Source: Candidatus Moraniibacteriota bacterium | GTDB taxonomy: Bacteria > Patescibacteriota > Minisyncoccia > Moranbacterales > UBA9337 | DNA length: 32,127 nucleotides | Assembly: GCA_029865125.1 (NCBI GenBank) | Contig: JAOUHN010000006.1 | Location: 1 to 32,127, forward strand | Direction: 5' to 3' | Shown: piece after piece, positions 21,346 through 29,575 of the stretch | How positions within the stretch are numbered: the first letter of the stretch is position 1 | How the letters are laid out: each line of letters starts with the position of its first letter | The notes under the pieces: generated by a model | What the model saw: only the letters and a program-made list of their open reading frames with translations | What the model was told of the DNA's origin: nothing | Database searches by the model: none | Translations under genes and position numbers: made by a program

Positions 21346-21377
21346 CAAAAAACACTTTCGTTTGAAGGTGTTTTTTG
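21346..21377 (+). terminator. Intrinsic terminator of alaS
   Basis: CAAAAAACACTTTC, loop GTTT, GAAGGTGTTTTTTG: a 14-bp stem with one T-G pair, T-tract inside the descending strand. The A-tract makes it potentially bidirectional. Confidence 0.88.
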
Positions 21378-21495
21378 TTGAAACAATCTTATTATAGAAA
21401 TTTATGTTATCTCTTAGAGGTGCATCTTTTGCTAGCAAGGCTTTATGTGTGGGAGTTTCCATGGTTTTTTGTGTTCAGAGCAAAGCCCTTCTTTT

Positions 21496-21524
21496 TTGAC
21501 AATAGAGCTGTCACAGAGTATTAT
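21496..21524 (+). promoter_or_regulatory. Promoter of the mreBCD-PBP2 operon
   Basis: TTGACA (21496-21501), 17-bp spacer, TATTAT (21519-21524): near-consensus. Predicted start about 21531, leaving a 44-nt leader without SD before mreB. Confidence 0.85.
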
Positions 21525-21574
21525 TAATAAAGAATAGTTGTTTGTCCGTTGGAATGTTTTGAAAAAAAAGAAAT

Positions 21575-22663
21575 ATGATGAAAAAAATAAAAAATTTATA
21601 CAGAAATATAACAGGAAAAATATTTGGACATCTTTCAAAAGATATTGGAATTGATCTTGGAACAGCAAATACATTAGTATATGTCAAAGGAAAGGGGATC
21701 ATGATCAATGAACCCTCTGTTGTTGCAATTAACAGAAGAACCAATCAGGTTTTGGCAATTGGAAAAGAAGCGAAGAAAATGGTTGGAAAAACCCCGGGAC
21801 ACATCGTGGCAATTCGTCCTTTGGTTGATGGAGTGGTTAGCGACTTTGATGTGACGGAACAAATGTTGAAATATTTTATTGATAAGGTTCACAAAGAATC
21901 TTTTTCTTTGATCCCTAGGCCAAGAGTTTTGGTTGGAATTCCTTCAGGTGTGACTGAGGTTGAAAAAAGAGCTGTGATTGAAGCAACGATGAATGCTGGA
22001 GCCAGAGAAGCGTATGTTATTGATGAACCAATGGCAGCTGCTATTGGCGCGAGACTTCCTGTTACTGATGCTTCTGGAAATATGATTGTTGATATCGGAG
22101 GTGGAACTTCAGAAATTGCCGTGATTTCTCTTGGAGGAGTTGTGGCTGCAAAAAGTCTTCGAATCGCTGGAGATGAAATGAATGAGGATATTATTCGATA
22201 TTGTCGTGATGAATTCAATTTACTTGTAGGAGAAAAAACAGCCGAGGAAGTCAAAATTGCTATTGGGAGCGCACACCCCCAAGAAAAGCCATTGAAAATG
22301 TCCGTTCGAGGAAGAGACTTGGTTAGTGGTCTTCCGAGAGAGGTTAAAATTAATGATGAGGATGTTCGCGAAGCACTTTCAAGATCAATAAGAATTATAA
22401 TAAACAACATTAAGACAATTATTGAAGAAACTCCACCTGAACTTATTTCTGATATTATGCAAAGAGGAATTATTCTTGCAGGAGGAGGAAGTCTTGTCAG
22501 GGGATTGGACAAAGCGATTGCAAATCAAACTGATATGCCAGTGAGAATGATGGAAGATCCTTTAACTGCAGTGGTTCGAGGAACTGGTTTGGTTCTTAAT
22601 GATCTTGAAAATTTGAAAGAAGTTCTTATTGATAGCCAATACAATGAAAAGCCTTTCCGATAA
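21575..22663 (+). CDS. mreB: Rod-shape-determining protein MreB (actin homologue)
   Basis: MreB forms ATP-dependent filaments under the membrane that guide lateral cell-wall synthesis. At 362 residues it is slightly longer than usual (about 345) owing to a 15-20-residue lysine-rich N-terminal stretch. Motifs: phosphate-1 DIGIDLGTANTLVYVKGKGI (about 22-41), connect-1 region with PSGVTEVEKRAV, phosphate-2 MIVDIGGGTSEIAVISLGGV (about 170-189), and adenosine motif GIILAGGGSLVRGLD (about 304-318). A second Met follows the first and either may be used. No SD. First gene of mreB-mreC-mreD-mrdA-prenyl synthase; spacings are 5-21 bp. Confidence 0.97.
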   Translation: MMKKIKNLYRNITGKIFGHLSKDIGIDLGTANTLVYVKGKGIMINEPSVVAINRRTNQVLAIGKEAKKMVGKTPGHIVAIRPLVDGVVSDFDVTEQMLKYFIDKVHKESFSLIPRPRVLVGIPSGVTEVEKRAVIEATMNAGAREAYVIDEPMAAAIGARLPVTDASGNMIVDIGGGTSEIAVISLGGVVAAKSLRIAGDEMNEDIIRYCRDEFNLLVGEKTAEEVKIAIGSAHPQEKPLKMSVRGRDLVSGLPREVKINDEDVREALSRSIRIIINNIKTIIEETPPELISDIMQRGIILAGGGSLVRGLDKAIANQTDMPVRMMEDPLTAVVRGTGLVLNDLENLKEVLIDSQYNEKPFR

Positions 22664-22678
22664 GATTGATTTTTGAAT

Positions 22679-23485
22679 ATGCATAGTAATCTTTTTTCAA
22701 AAAAAATAATAAAATTTATCTTTATAATAGCAATTTTAGGGTTGCTTGTTTTTTTGAATCCCCGTAATTTTTTTGACAAAGTGCGTGAGCCAGTTTTCAA
22801 GATTAGTTATTTTTTTGAGAAAACATTTCAGGTTTCTGCAGATAAAGTTCATTCAATAGTGTCTACTATATTTTCAATAGGTTCTTTGAAAAGCGATAAC
22901 GAGGAATTGTCTATGCAAAATTCTGAATTGACTGCTCAAAACGTTCAATTGAAAATATTAAGTGAAGAAAATGAATCCTTAAGAAGGCAGTTGGAGCTGT
23001 TGCCAAAAAGTGAGTTTAAGTTGGAAAATGCCGAAGTGATTAGTAGGGGAGTTCAAGGGCTAAATGATTGGGTGGTGATCAACAAAGGCGCAAATTATGG
23101 AATTAAAGAAGGCATGACAGTCGTGGTGTTAAATAAAGTAATGGTGGGGAAGGTTTTTGAAGTGTTGCCCAATAGCTCCAGAGTAAAATTGCTTACAAAC
23201 ACAAGCAGTGCTGTCAGTGCTTTGACCATAGAAACAAACGCGAAAGGTATTGTCAAAGGAGAATATGGAATTGGATTGATATTGGATATGGTTTTAGAAA
23301 CGAGTAGCTTGAAAGTTGGAGATAAGGTAGTAACTTCTAGTATGAGCGATGCTCCCGAAGGTTTTCTGATAGGGAAAATTAACGAAATTAGATCTTCAAG
23401 TGACTATCTCTTTCAGCAAGCTGTAATAACCTCCCCAGTTGATTTGTCTAGGATTAAATTTGTTTCTGTTGTGTTGGGAAATTAA
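22679..23485 (+). CDS. mreC: Rod-shape-determining protein MreC
   Basis: MreC couples the cytoplasmic MreB filament to PBP2 on the outer face of the membrane. 268 residues from the ATG at 22679 (an in-frame TTG at 22673 would add two). One N-terminal membrane helix (IIKFIFIIAILGLLVFL, about 8-24) is followed by a coiled coil (about 65-105: NEELSMQNSELTAQNVQLKI) and the beta-domain with VISRGVQGLNDWVVINKGANYGIKEGM-type sequence (about 115-142) ending with DLSRIKFVSVV. Fifteen bp after mreB, 11 bp before mreD. No SD. Confidence 0.93.
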   Translation: MHSNLFSKKIIKFIFIIAILGLLVFLNPRNFFDKVREPVFKISYFFEKTFQVSADKVHSIVSTIFSIGSLKSDNEELSMQNSELTAQNVQLKILSEENESLRRQLELLPKSEFKLENAEVISRGVQGLNDWVVINKGANYGIKEGMTVVVLNKVMVGKVFEVLPNSSRVKLLTNTSSAVSALTIETNAKGIVKGEYGIGLILDMVLETSSLKVGDKVVTSSMSDAPEGFLIGKINEIRSSSDYLFQQAVITSPVDLSRIKFVSVVLGN

Positions 23486-23496
23486 CTTTTACGTAA

Positions 23497-24042
23497 ATGA
23501 TTTTGAATATCCTTAGGATTAGCATTATTGCCCTTGTTACGATATTTCAGTATTCTTTTGTGAATTTTGTTTTTCCTGATTTTGCGACCCCCAATGTAGT
23601 ATTTATGTTTATTGTGGCTTATATTATCATTTTAGGAATCAAAGGAAGTTGGACATGGATAATAATTTTCGGTATATTTTCAGATTTATTCACGTTTTCG
23701 TTTTTAGGAAAAAACATTTTAATTTTTATTTTAGGAGCTTATTTAGTAAACTTGGTCTTGCATTTTTTAGTCATCGAGCGACAGGGTGGTTTGAAAATAT
23801 TTGCTTTTTTTGTTTTGGCCATTGGAATTACCACGTTGTATACGCTAATGGAAATAGTTTGGCCAGAAAATAGAATAGTTTTGATTAATTTGATTCAACT
23901 GAAAAATAACTTTTTGTTTTTTTTGAAATCGATTATTTTTCAGTGTGCCATAAATACCGTGGTTTTATATTTGTCTTATGGAATTGTGAAGAAATTTGAA
24001 AAAGAAGCGACGTTTTACCGTAAGAAAAATATTGAATATTAA
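23497..24042 (+). CDS. mreD: Rod-shape-determining protein MreD
   Basis: MreD is the integral membrane partner in the elongation complex. 181 residues, nearly all hydrophobic with five to six predicted membrane helices (for example IIALVTIFQYSFVNFVF, VVFMFIVAYIIILGI, ILIFILGAYLVNLVLHFLVI). Sequence conservation of MreD is low; the call rests on length, topology and position between mreC and mrdA, plus the early hydrophobic start with PDFATPNVVF, a stretch often seen in MreD. The ATG has no SD and the stop is 5 bp before the PBP2 gene. Confidence 0.85.
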   Translation: MILNILRISIIALVTIFQYSFVNFVFPDFATPNVVFMFIVAYIIILGIKGSWTWIIIFGIFSDLFTFSFLGKNILIFILGAYLVNLVLHFLVIERQGGLKIFAFFVLAIGITTLYTLMEIVWPENRIVLINLIQLKNNFLFFLKSIIFQCAINTVVLYLSYGIVKKFEKEATFYRKKNIEY

Positions 24043-24047
24043 AGAGT

Positions 24048-25961
24048 ATGTTTTCAAGAGAGAAAAAATATTTCATAAAAAATGACGACAGTTGCTTGGA
24101 ATTAGAGGATATGAGTTTTGAAAGTGATGAAGAATATCTGGGCAGAGTTGAATATCCATTCAACAAAAAGCTATTGGATGTTTTTTGGTATTCTTGTCTG
24201 TTAATGCTTGTGATTATGATCAGTCGAGTTTTCTATCTGAGTGTTATTAAAGGAGGGTATTATCGAGATCTTTCGCAGAGCAACAAGACAAGAAATATTC
24301 TCATTAGAGCGCCACGCGGAAAAATTTATGACAGATTTGGCAATGCGTTAGTATATAATATTCCTAGCTTAGATTTGGCGATTAATCCAAATAATTTTAG
24401 TGATGATGCCAATGAAATAGCAAAAATTTCGGAATTGATAGCGAATATTTTACAAGAAGATAAAAATGAAGTTGAGAAAAAGCTACTTTTAATAAAGGAA
24501 AAAGCAAAAAAATCAGTGCTTTTGTTTGAAAATATCACTCAAGATCAAGCGATTTTAGTGGCTGAAAAATTGAATAATTTCCCCAGTGTGTTTATTGAAA
24601 AGACAGCAATTCGAAGTTATGTGGATAGCATAATTTTTTCACACATTTTGGGATATGAAGGAAAAATTAAGCCAGAAGAGCTTGCAAGCAATCCGGGATA
24701 TCTCATGACAGATTCTATCGGAAAACAAGGAATTGAAAAGTCATATGAAAAATATTTGCGTGGTCAATATGGAGCAAGAAAAATCGAAGTAGATTCTATG
24801 GGAAGATTCAAAAAAGAATTGGAAATCATTTCTCCAATTCCTGGTAATGAATTAATGTTAAATATTAATTCTGAGCTTCAGAAAAGAATATTTGACAGCT
24901 TAACATCAATTTTGGAAAAAGAAGATTTGAAAGTAGCAAGCGCAGTTGCTATGGATCCTCGAAATGGAGAGGTTTTAGCACTGGTAAGTATTCCGAGTTT
25001 TGATAATAATTTGTTTTCCGGGGGGATATCAGTGGAGAATTATGAAAGAATCATAAATGATCCATTAAAACCAATGTTTAACCGTGTAGTTCTAGGAGAA
25101 TATCCTCCAGGGTCAACAATTAAGCCACTAATTGCTGCTGCTGCACTAAAAGAAGGAGTCATCACTAACCGCACTCAAATTGAAAGTAAGGGAGGAATTG
25201 CAGTAGGTGAGTACTATTTTGGTGATTGGAAAATTCATGGTATCACAGATGTCAGAAGGGCTATTGCTGTTTCAAGCGATGTTTTTTTCTATTCTATCGG
25301 GGGAGGATATGGAGGAATTGAAGGATTAGGAATGTCTCGAATGAAAAAATATGAGGAAATGTTCGGACTTGGTGAAAAAACAGGAATTGATATTTCAAAT
25401 GAAGAAACAGGATTTATTCCAGATGAACAGTGGAAGCTGGAAGAAACAGGTGAAAAATGGTATAAAGGTAACAGTTATCACGCTGCAATTGGACAGGGAT
25501 ATATTACAACAACTCCAATTCAGTTAGCCAACTATATTTGCGCAATTGCTAATGATGGAACGCTATATCAACCAAGAATTGTTTCGCAAGTGAGATCATT
25601 TGATGGAAAAACCTTGAATAATAAGCCAATAATAAAAAGAGAAAACATAATTGACAAAAGCATACTAAAAGTAGTACAAGAAGGGATGAGAATGACTGTA
25701 ACAGAGGGAACAGCTCAGTTGCTAAATGAGTTGAAAGTGAAGGTCGCAGGAAAAACCGGGACAGCGCAATATGGAAATGAGAGTAAGACGTTTGGGTGGT
25801 TTGTTTCCTATGCCCCATATGATAACCCGGAGATAGTCTTAGTGGTTTTGATAGAGGGACAAGATAGTGAGAATAGCTATAATGCTGTTCCTGTAACAAA
25901 AGAAGTATATCAATGGTATTTCAATGAAGAGCCCAAAGAAGAAAATGTAGAAACAGAATAA
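24048..25961 (+). CDS. mrdA: Penicillin-binding protein 2 (PBP2, class B transpeptidase)
   Basis: PBP2 crosslinks peptidoglycan during elongation. 637 residues: cytoplasmic N-terminal tail of about 42, one membrane helix (DVFWYSCLLMLVIMISRVFY, about 44-63), the dimerisation/pedestal domain with RNILIRAPRGKIYDRFGN (about 82-99) and GKQGIEKSYEKYLRG (about 224-238), then the transpeptidase domain. Active-site motifs: S-T-I-K (Ser356, Lys359), S-S-D (409-411; the SxN/D motif) and K-T-G-T (569-572). All catalytic residues are present. It follows mreBCD; rodA, the usual polymerase partner, is not in this window. Confidence 0.95.
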   Translation: MFSREKKYFIKNDDSCLELEDMSFESDEEYLGRVEYPFNKKLLDVFWYSCLLMLVIMISRVFYLSVIKGGYYRDLSQSNKTRNILIRAPRGKIYDRFGNALVYNIPSLDLAINPNNFSDDANEIAKISELIANILQEDKNEVEKKLLLIKEKAKKSVLLFENITQDQAILVAEKLNNFPSVFIEKTAIRSYVDSIIFSHILGYEGKIKPEELASNPGYLMTDSIGKQGIEKSYEKYLRGQYGARKIEVDSMGRFKKELEIISPIPGNELMLNINSELQKRIFDSLTSILEKEDLKVASAVAMDPRNGEVLALVSIPSFDNNLFSGGISVENYERIINDPLKPMFNRVVLGEYPPGSTIKPLIAAAALKEGVITNRTQIESKGGIAVGEYYFGDWKIHGITDVRRAIAVSSDVFFYSIGGGYGGIEGLGMSRMKKYEEMFGLGEKTGIDISNEETGFIPDEQWKLEETGEKWYKGNSYHAAIGQGYITTTPIQLANYICAIANDGTLYQPRIVSQVRSFDGKTLNNKPIIKRENIIDKSILKVVQEGMRMTVTEGTAQLLNELKVKVAGKTGTAQYGNESKTFGWFVSYAPYDNPEIVLVVLIEGQDSENSYNAVPVTKEVYQWYFNEEPKEENVETE

Positions 25962-25982
25962 TCATTATCACTATAGAAGTTT

Positions 25983-27053
25983 ATGGATATTAAAAAAGAA
26001 TTAAAAGATTTCAAGAAAAAAATTGATCCAGAAATAGAAAAGTTTTTAGAGGCAGAAATAAAAGAGTTAGTAAAAAAAGATAAATTTGTTACAGGAATAC
26101 TAGAACATGCAAAAAAAATTACAATGTCAGGGGGCAAAAGATTGAGGCCCGCATTGATGTGTCAAGGATTTATTGCTGCAGGAGGAAACAAAAATGACGA
26201 ACGAATTTTGAAAGCAGCAGTGAGTGTGGAACTCCTTCATTTCTTTTTGCTTATTCATGATGATATTATTGATAGAGATGAAAAAAGACATGGTGTAGTT
26301 ACGACACATGAAAAATATTTTCAAATAGGAAAAATGTTGCAAAAAAATAAAAATTCACGTCATTTCGGAAACTCTATTGCCATTATAGCGGGAGACATGT
26401 TGCATGCGTTGGGGAATATTTCATTGTATAAATCCGGATTTGATGCCGATGTAATTTTAAAATCTCTGGAAAATTTGCAAAATGTGGTTGCAATGACTAT
26501 TGTAGGAGAGTCACAAGATGTGGTAATTGAGTTTAAAGGAAAAGCCACGGAAAAAGAGGTTTTAGATGTGTATGTAAATAAAACCGCAAAATATACTGTG
26601 GAAGGCCCGCTTCAAACCGGAGCAATTCTTGCAGGAGCTGATGAGAAAATTTTGAATGATTTGAGTAAAATTTCAATTCCTCTTGGGGTAGCTTTTCAAA
26701 TCCAGGATGACATTTTGGGAATTTTTGGAAAAGAGGAAAAGATCGGAAAACCTGTTGGATCAGACATTGAAGAAGGAAAGCAAACAATTTTGGTTGTGAA
26801 AGCCTTGGAAAATGCGAGTAGCAAACAAAAAAAATCGATTAATAATATTTTAGGGAAAAAGGGGCTGAGTGAGGATGAAATTTTGGAGTTCAAAAATGCA
26901 ATTCTCGAAACCGGCTCTTTGAAATACGCTAAAGATCTAGCATTGAGATATATTGAAGAAGGCAAAAAAGAAATTGAAAAATCTAATATTAATTCAGAAA
27001 CGAAAGAATTTCTCATAGGAATTGCAGATTATATGGCGAGCAGGGAAATTTAG
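25983..27053 (+). CDS. Polyprenyl (geranylgeranyl-type) diphosphate synthase
   Basis: Trans-prenyltransferase that condenses isopentenyl diphosphate onto an allylic primer. 356 residues, all-helical. KKITMSGGKRLRPAL (about 43-57) binds IPP; the first aspartate-rich motif is in LLHFFLLIHDDIIDRDEKRHG (about 83-103), second in FQIQDDILGIFGKEEKIGKP (about 239-258). The residue five before DDxxD is Phe, as in archaeal-type GGPP synthases, which predicts a C20 rather than a C40-C55 product; chain length remains inference. It sits in the cell-wall operon after PBP2 and before ispG, pointing to lipid-carrier or membrane prenyl supply. Its stop codon starts a heptamer repeat array. No SD. Confidence 0.9.
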   Translation: MDIKKELKDFKKKIDPEIEKFLEAEIKELVKKDKFVTGILEHAKKITMSGGKRLRPALMCQGFIAAGGNKNDERILKAAVSVELLHFFLLIHDDIIDRDEKRHGVVTTHEKYFQIGKMLQKNKNSRHFGNSIAIIAGDMLHALGNISLYKSGFDADVILKSLENLQNVVAMTIVGESQDVVIEFKGKATEKEVLDVYVNKTAKYTVEGPLQTGAILAGADEKILNDLSKISIPLGVAFQIQDDILGIFGKEEKIGKPVGSDIEEGKQTILVVKALENASSKQKKSINNILGKKGLSEDEILEFKNAILETGSLKYAKDLALRYIEEGKKEIEKSNINSETKEFLIGIADYMASREI

Positions 27054-27092
27054 ATTAGATTTGAGATGTGAGAGATGAGAATTTAGGATGGA
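27051..27092. repeat. GANNTGA heptamer array starting at the prenyl synthase stop codon
   Basis: Six in-phase 7-mers ending in A: TAGATTA (whose TAG is the stop codon), GATTTGA, GATGTGA, GAGATGA, GAATTTA, GGATGGA. Same family as 21310-21344. Confidence 0.7.
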
Positions 27093-27128
27093 AAAAATAT
27101 TTGGAAATAATTTGTAATTCATATATTT

Positions 27129-28184
27129 ATGATAAAACGAAAAAAGACAAAAAAGATTAAAATAGGGAATGTTTACATTGGAGGAAATGCTCCTGTTGCT
27201 GTTCAGTCAATGTGTAACACTGACACAAGAGACGTCAAAGCTACCGTGGCTCAAATCAAAGAGCTCACTCAGGCTGGATGTGAAATCATTCGAATTGCTG
27301 TTCCGGACATTGAGGCTGCTAAGGCTATTGGAGCGATCAAGAAGCAAATTAGCATTCCGCTTGTGGCGGACATTCATTTTTCAGCTGATTTAGCTATGGA
27401 GGCAATTCGCCAAGGAATTGACAAGCTTCGAATCAACCCGGGAAACATTGGTAGTGAGGAAAAAGTGGCCATGCTTGTGAAAGAATGCAAAAAGAAAAAA
27501 ATTCCAATTCGAATTGGAGTGAATGCTGGGTCACTTGAAAAAGATATTTTGAAAAAATACAAAGGGAAAGTGACCGCCAAAGGGATGGTTGAAAGTGCCA
27601 TGAAGCACATCAAAATTCTTGAGAGTCACAATTTCAAAAACATTGCCATTTCTCTGAAAGCCGCTGATATTGAAAGAACTGTGGAGGCATATCGACTTCT
27701 TTCAAAAAAAGTGAACTATCCTTTGCACATTGGGGTTACTGAGGCTGGAACATCCTTCAGAGGGACAGTGATGTCATCTGTGGGACTCGGGATTCTTTTG
27801 TATGACGGAATTGGAGACACGCTCAGGGTTTCTCTCACTGCAGATCCTGTTGAAGAAATTCGAGTGGCATTTGAAATTTTGAAATCTTTGGGTCTCAGAA
27901 AAAGAGGAATTTCAATCACCAGTTGCCCAACTTGCGGAAGAACTGAAATTGATTTGATTTCTCTTGCAAAAAAGGTTGAAAAGGCATTAGAAGGAGTGGA
28001 CAAGGAAATGAGAGTGGCGGTGATGGGATGTGTTGTCAACGGTCCCGGAGAAGCCAGAGAAGCGGATTTGGCCATTGTAGGAGGAAAAAACGTTGGACTT
28101 ATTGTGAAAAAAGGAGAGATTTTGAGAAAAGTTCCTGAAAAAGACCTTCTGAAGGAATTTCTCAAAGAAGTTGAAAAATTCTAG
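27129..28184 (+). CDS. ispG: 4-hydroxy-3-methylbut-2-en-1-yl diphosphate synthase IspG
   Basis: IspG reduces the cyclic intermediate MEcPP to HMBPP, the penultimate step of the MEP isoprenoid pathway, with a [4Fe-4S] cluster. 351 residues, the short bacterial two-domain form. TIM-barrel start: KIGNVYIGGNAPVAVQSMCN (about 11-30), PLVADIHFSADLAMEAI, LRINPGNIG (about 99-107). The reductase domain has SCPTCGRTEIDL (about 262-273) and MGCVVNGPGEAREAD (about 298-312), providing the cluster cysteines and glutamate. No SD. It follows the prenyl synthase gene after 75 bp with a heptamer array between; a terminator follows. No other MEP gene is in the window. Confidence 0.96.
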   Translation: MIKRKKTKKIKIGNVYIGGNAPVAVQSMCNTDTRDVKATVAQIKELTQAGCEIIRIAVPDIEAAKAIGAIKKQISIPLVADIHFSADLAMEAIRQGIDKLRINPGNIGSEEKVAMLVKECKKKKIPIRIGVNAGSLEKDILKKYKGKVTAKGMVESAMKHIKILESHNFKNIAISLKAADIERTVEAYRLLSKKVNYPLHIGVTEAGTSFRGTVMSSVGLGILLYDGIGDTLRVSLTADPVEEIRVAFEILKSLGLRKRGISITSCPTCGRTEIDLISLAKKVEKALEGVDKEMRVAVMGCVVNGPGEAREADLAIVGGKNVGLIVKKGEILRKVPEKDLLKEFLKEVEKF

Positions 28185-28211
28185 GCAGTGGTTATTGTGA
28201 AAATCATCAAA

Positions 28212-28249
28212 AAAAACACTACTATACAACTACATATAGTAGTGTTTTT
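28212..28249 (+). terminator. Intrinsic terminator of ispG
   Basis: AAAAACACTACTATA (28212-28226), loop of 8, TATAGTAGTGTTTTT (28235-28249): perfect 15-bp stem with A- and T-tracts. Confidence 0.92.
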
Positions 28250-28251
28250 GT

Positions 28252-28280
28252 TTGACAAAAAGTGTCAAAATTGGTAATTT
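28252..28280 (+). promoter_or_regulatory. Promoter with inverted repeat over the -35
   Basis: TTGACA (28252-28257), 17-bp spacer ending TGG, TAATTT (28275-28280). The -35 is the left arm of TTTGACA-N5-TGTCAAA (28251-28269), a perfect dyad that could be an operator. Predicted start near 28287. Confidence 0.7.
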
Positions 28281-28326
28281 TTAGACCTGAGAGAAAAGGT
28301 ATGTTCCTTTAAACGAGGAGGGAGAT

Positions 28327-28947
28327 ATGAATATTGAACACAAAATATTATCACTAGCAAGTGAAATATTTGCTTATCTTTCAAAGCATGGACTTGAAAA
28401 AGAAGAAGAAATATTAAATCAAGTTGTTTTGCTTGTTAAGAAAAAAATGGAAATAAAAGCAGATGTTCGCATTGTTTATGATGCATCCTGGATTCCAAAA
28501 GAAAAAATCAACGATGTATTAATTCTGTTTCATTGTGTTTTTGACGCAATAACCTTTGAAGGCATTGTTATTGAAGACCAGCTGAAGAAACCCGGAATGA
28601 ATCATGCAATGATAACTTTCTTTGCGGAAAATATTTCACAGCATATTTGTGATGGTGACATTCTTTTTTTATCGGAAGACATTGATACTTTTCTCGCTCA
28701 AGAAGTTTCGGAGAAGTTAGGAGTTGAATGTTCGGAAGATGGAAATGTTGCCATTATGATCTATGTTAACGATCGAATAATGTGGGATCTGATGTGGTCA
28801 GAAATAAAAAGAGTGTATACCATTTTTGACTTGAGGGAGGATACAATTGATTATGATTTGAAAGTTATTTCTGGAGTGGGCTTGCATGAAACTAGAAAAT
28901 TCATGAAAGATGTTAGCGAAATGTCAAAGGGAGGAAAAGAGCAATGA
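28327..28947 (+). CDS. Hypothetical protein, cassette gene
   Basis: 206 residues, not recognised. Soluble and acidic, mixed alpha/beta: an N-terminal helical region (ILSLASEIFAYLSKHGLEKE), strands VRIVYDASW, VLILFHCVFDAI, ITFEGIVIED, GDILFLSEDIDTFLAQEVSE (about 117-136), VAIMIYVND. No membrane segment, no known catalytic motif. Very strong SD AGGAGGGAG (28316-28324). Its stop overlaps the next start (ATGA at 28944-28947), so the two are translationally coupled. It has its own promoter and the pair ends in a terminator: a self-contained unit inserted between ispG and rarA. Confidence 0.65.
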   Translation: MNIEHKILSLASEIFAYLSKHGLEKEEEILNQVVLLVKKKMEIKADVRIVYDASWIPKEKINDVLILFHCVFDAITFEGIVIEDQLKKPGMNHAMITFFAENISQHICDGDILFLSEDIDTFLAQEVSEKLGVECSEDGNVAIMIYVNDRIMWDLMWSEIKRVYTIFDLREDTIDYDLKVISGVGLHETRKFMKDVSEMSKGGKEQ

Positions 28948-29294
28948 AACAAAGTCAAGAAAGTATTCAAAAATTAGCGAAAAATCTTGCTGAGATAACC
29001 AGGATAGCAGATCAAACGAGGCGTTATCCGATAACGCAATACGAGAGAGAAACGATAAGACTATATTTGTCAGAACATTTTATCGAAGGTAGTTCTGGCA
29101 ACAGCCGCTACATATCAATCTGGGCCACATATGTCAGGCGTTTGACAGATGCGGTCAATTGGACTGTGGAGGAAAGAGAGAGTTTTGTTGAGTTTTTTCT
29201 TGCGGAGCTTTTTTCGGAGGTCAAGAAACTCCCAACACTTCAAGAAGTAATAGAGGGAGAGGGAAATTGTCCTTGTCTGATGGGACTTTCCTGA
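28944..29294 (+). CDS. Hypothetical protein, cassette gene
   Basis: 116 residues, not recognised. Predicted mostly helical and soluble: QESIQKLAKNLAEITRIADQ, TQYERETIRLYLSEHF, WTVEERESFVEFFLAELFSE (about 73-92), ending with NCPCLMGLS whose C-x-C could bind metal. SD AGGGAGG (28928-28934), nine bases before the ATG. It overlaps the upstream gene by 4 bp, an arrangement typical of proteins acting together, possibly as a complex or a two-part system. No toxin or antitoxin motif can be recognised. Confidence 0.62.
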   Translation: MKQSQESIQKLAKNLAEITRIADQTRRYPITQYERETIRLYLSEHFIEGSSGNSRYISIWATYVRRLTDAVNWTVEERESFVEFFLAELFSEVKKLPTLQEVIEGEGNCPCLMGLS

Positions 29295-29310
29295 TCACTC
29301 TAGATCGATT

Positions 29311-29360
29311 GGGCCACTGAGAAAACCTTGAAAAAGGTAACTCTCAGCGGCCTGTTTTTT
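29311..29360 (+). terminator. Intrinsic terminator of the two-gene cassette
   Basis: GGCC-A-CTGAGA (29312-29322) with TCTCAG-C-GGCC (29342-29352), inner CCTT/AAGG, followed by TGTTTTTTATTT. Confidence 0.9.
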
Positions 29361-29388
29361 ATTTCTTATTTTTTATAACTTTTGATGC

Positions 29389-29416
29389 CACTCCAATATA
29401 TCGATATATTGGAGTG
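29389..29416. other. Perfect 28-bp palindrome
   Basis: CACTCCAATATATC (29389-29402) is followed immediately by its exact reverse complement GATATATTGGAGTG (29403-29416), with no loop. It is too AT-rich at the centre and lacks a T-tract, so it is not a terminator. Candidate: operator, resolution or recombination site, or cruciform-forming element. Confidence 0.8.
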
Positions 29417-29443
29417 ATGGCAGAGCAATTTTTTTGAGTGTTT

Positions 29444-29561
29444 GTTATATGTTTTGCATTTTTGCTTCATGTTTCATGTTCTATGTTTCATGTTATGTGA
29501 TTCATGTTTTGTGTTTCATGATTCATGTTCTGTGTTATGTGATTCATGATTTTAGTGTTAC
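29444..29561. repeat. Degenerate heptamer array upstream of rarA
   Basis: Thirteen in-phase 7-mers from 29471 to 29561 with consensus GTTNNAT: variants GTTTCAT, GTTCTAT, GATTCAT, GTTATGT, GTTTTGT, GTTCTGT and others. Two further units (GTTATAT, GTTTTGC) precede at 29444-29457 out of phase. It is the reverse-strand form of the array after rarA. The last units supply TGTTACAAT (29556-29564), a possible extended -10. Confidence 0.8.
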
Positions 29562-29575
29562 AATATCACTAGTAA

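Noticed and set aside
21889-22512. 207-codon open frame antisense to mreB
   Set aside because: Serine/isoleucine-rich shadow of a highly conserved gene, with no SD or family motif.
27716-28165. 149-codon open frame antisense to ispG
   Set aside because: Shadow of a clear conserved gene; composition typical of antisense frames.
28284-28326. TPP-type riboswitch suggested by CCTGAGAG upstream of the cassette gene
   Set aside because: The leader is only about 40 nt and lacks the rest of the conserved TPP core.
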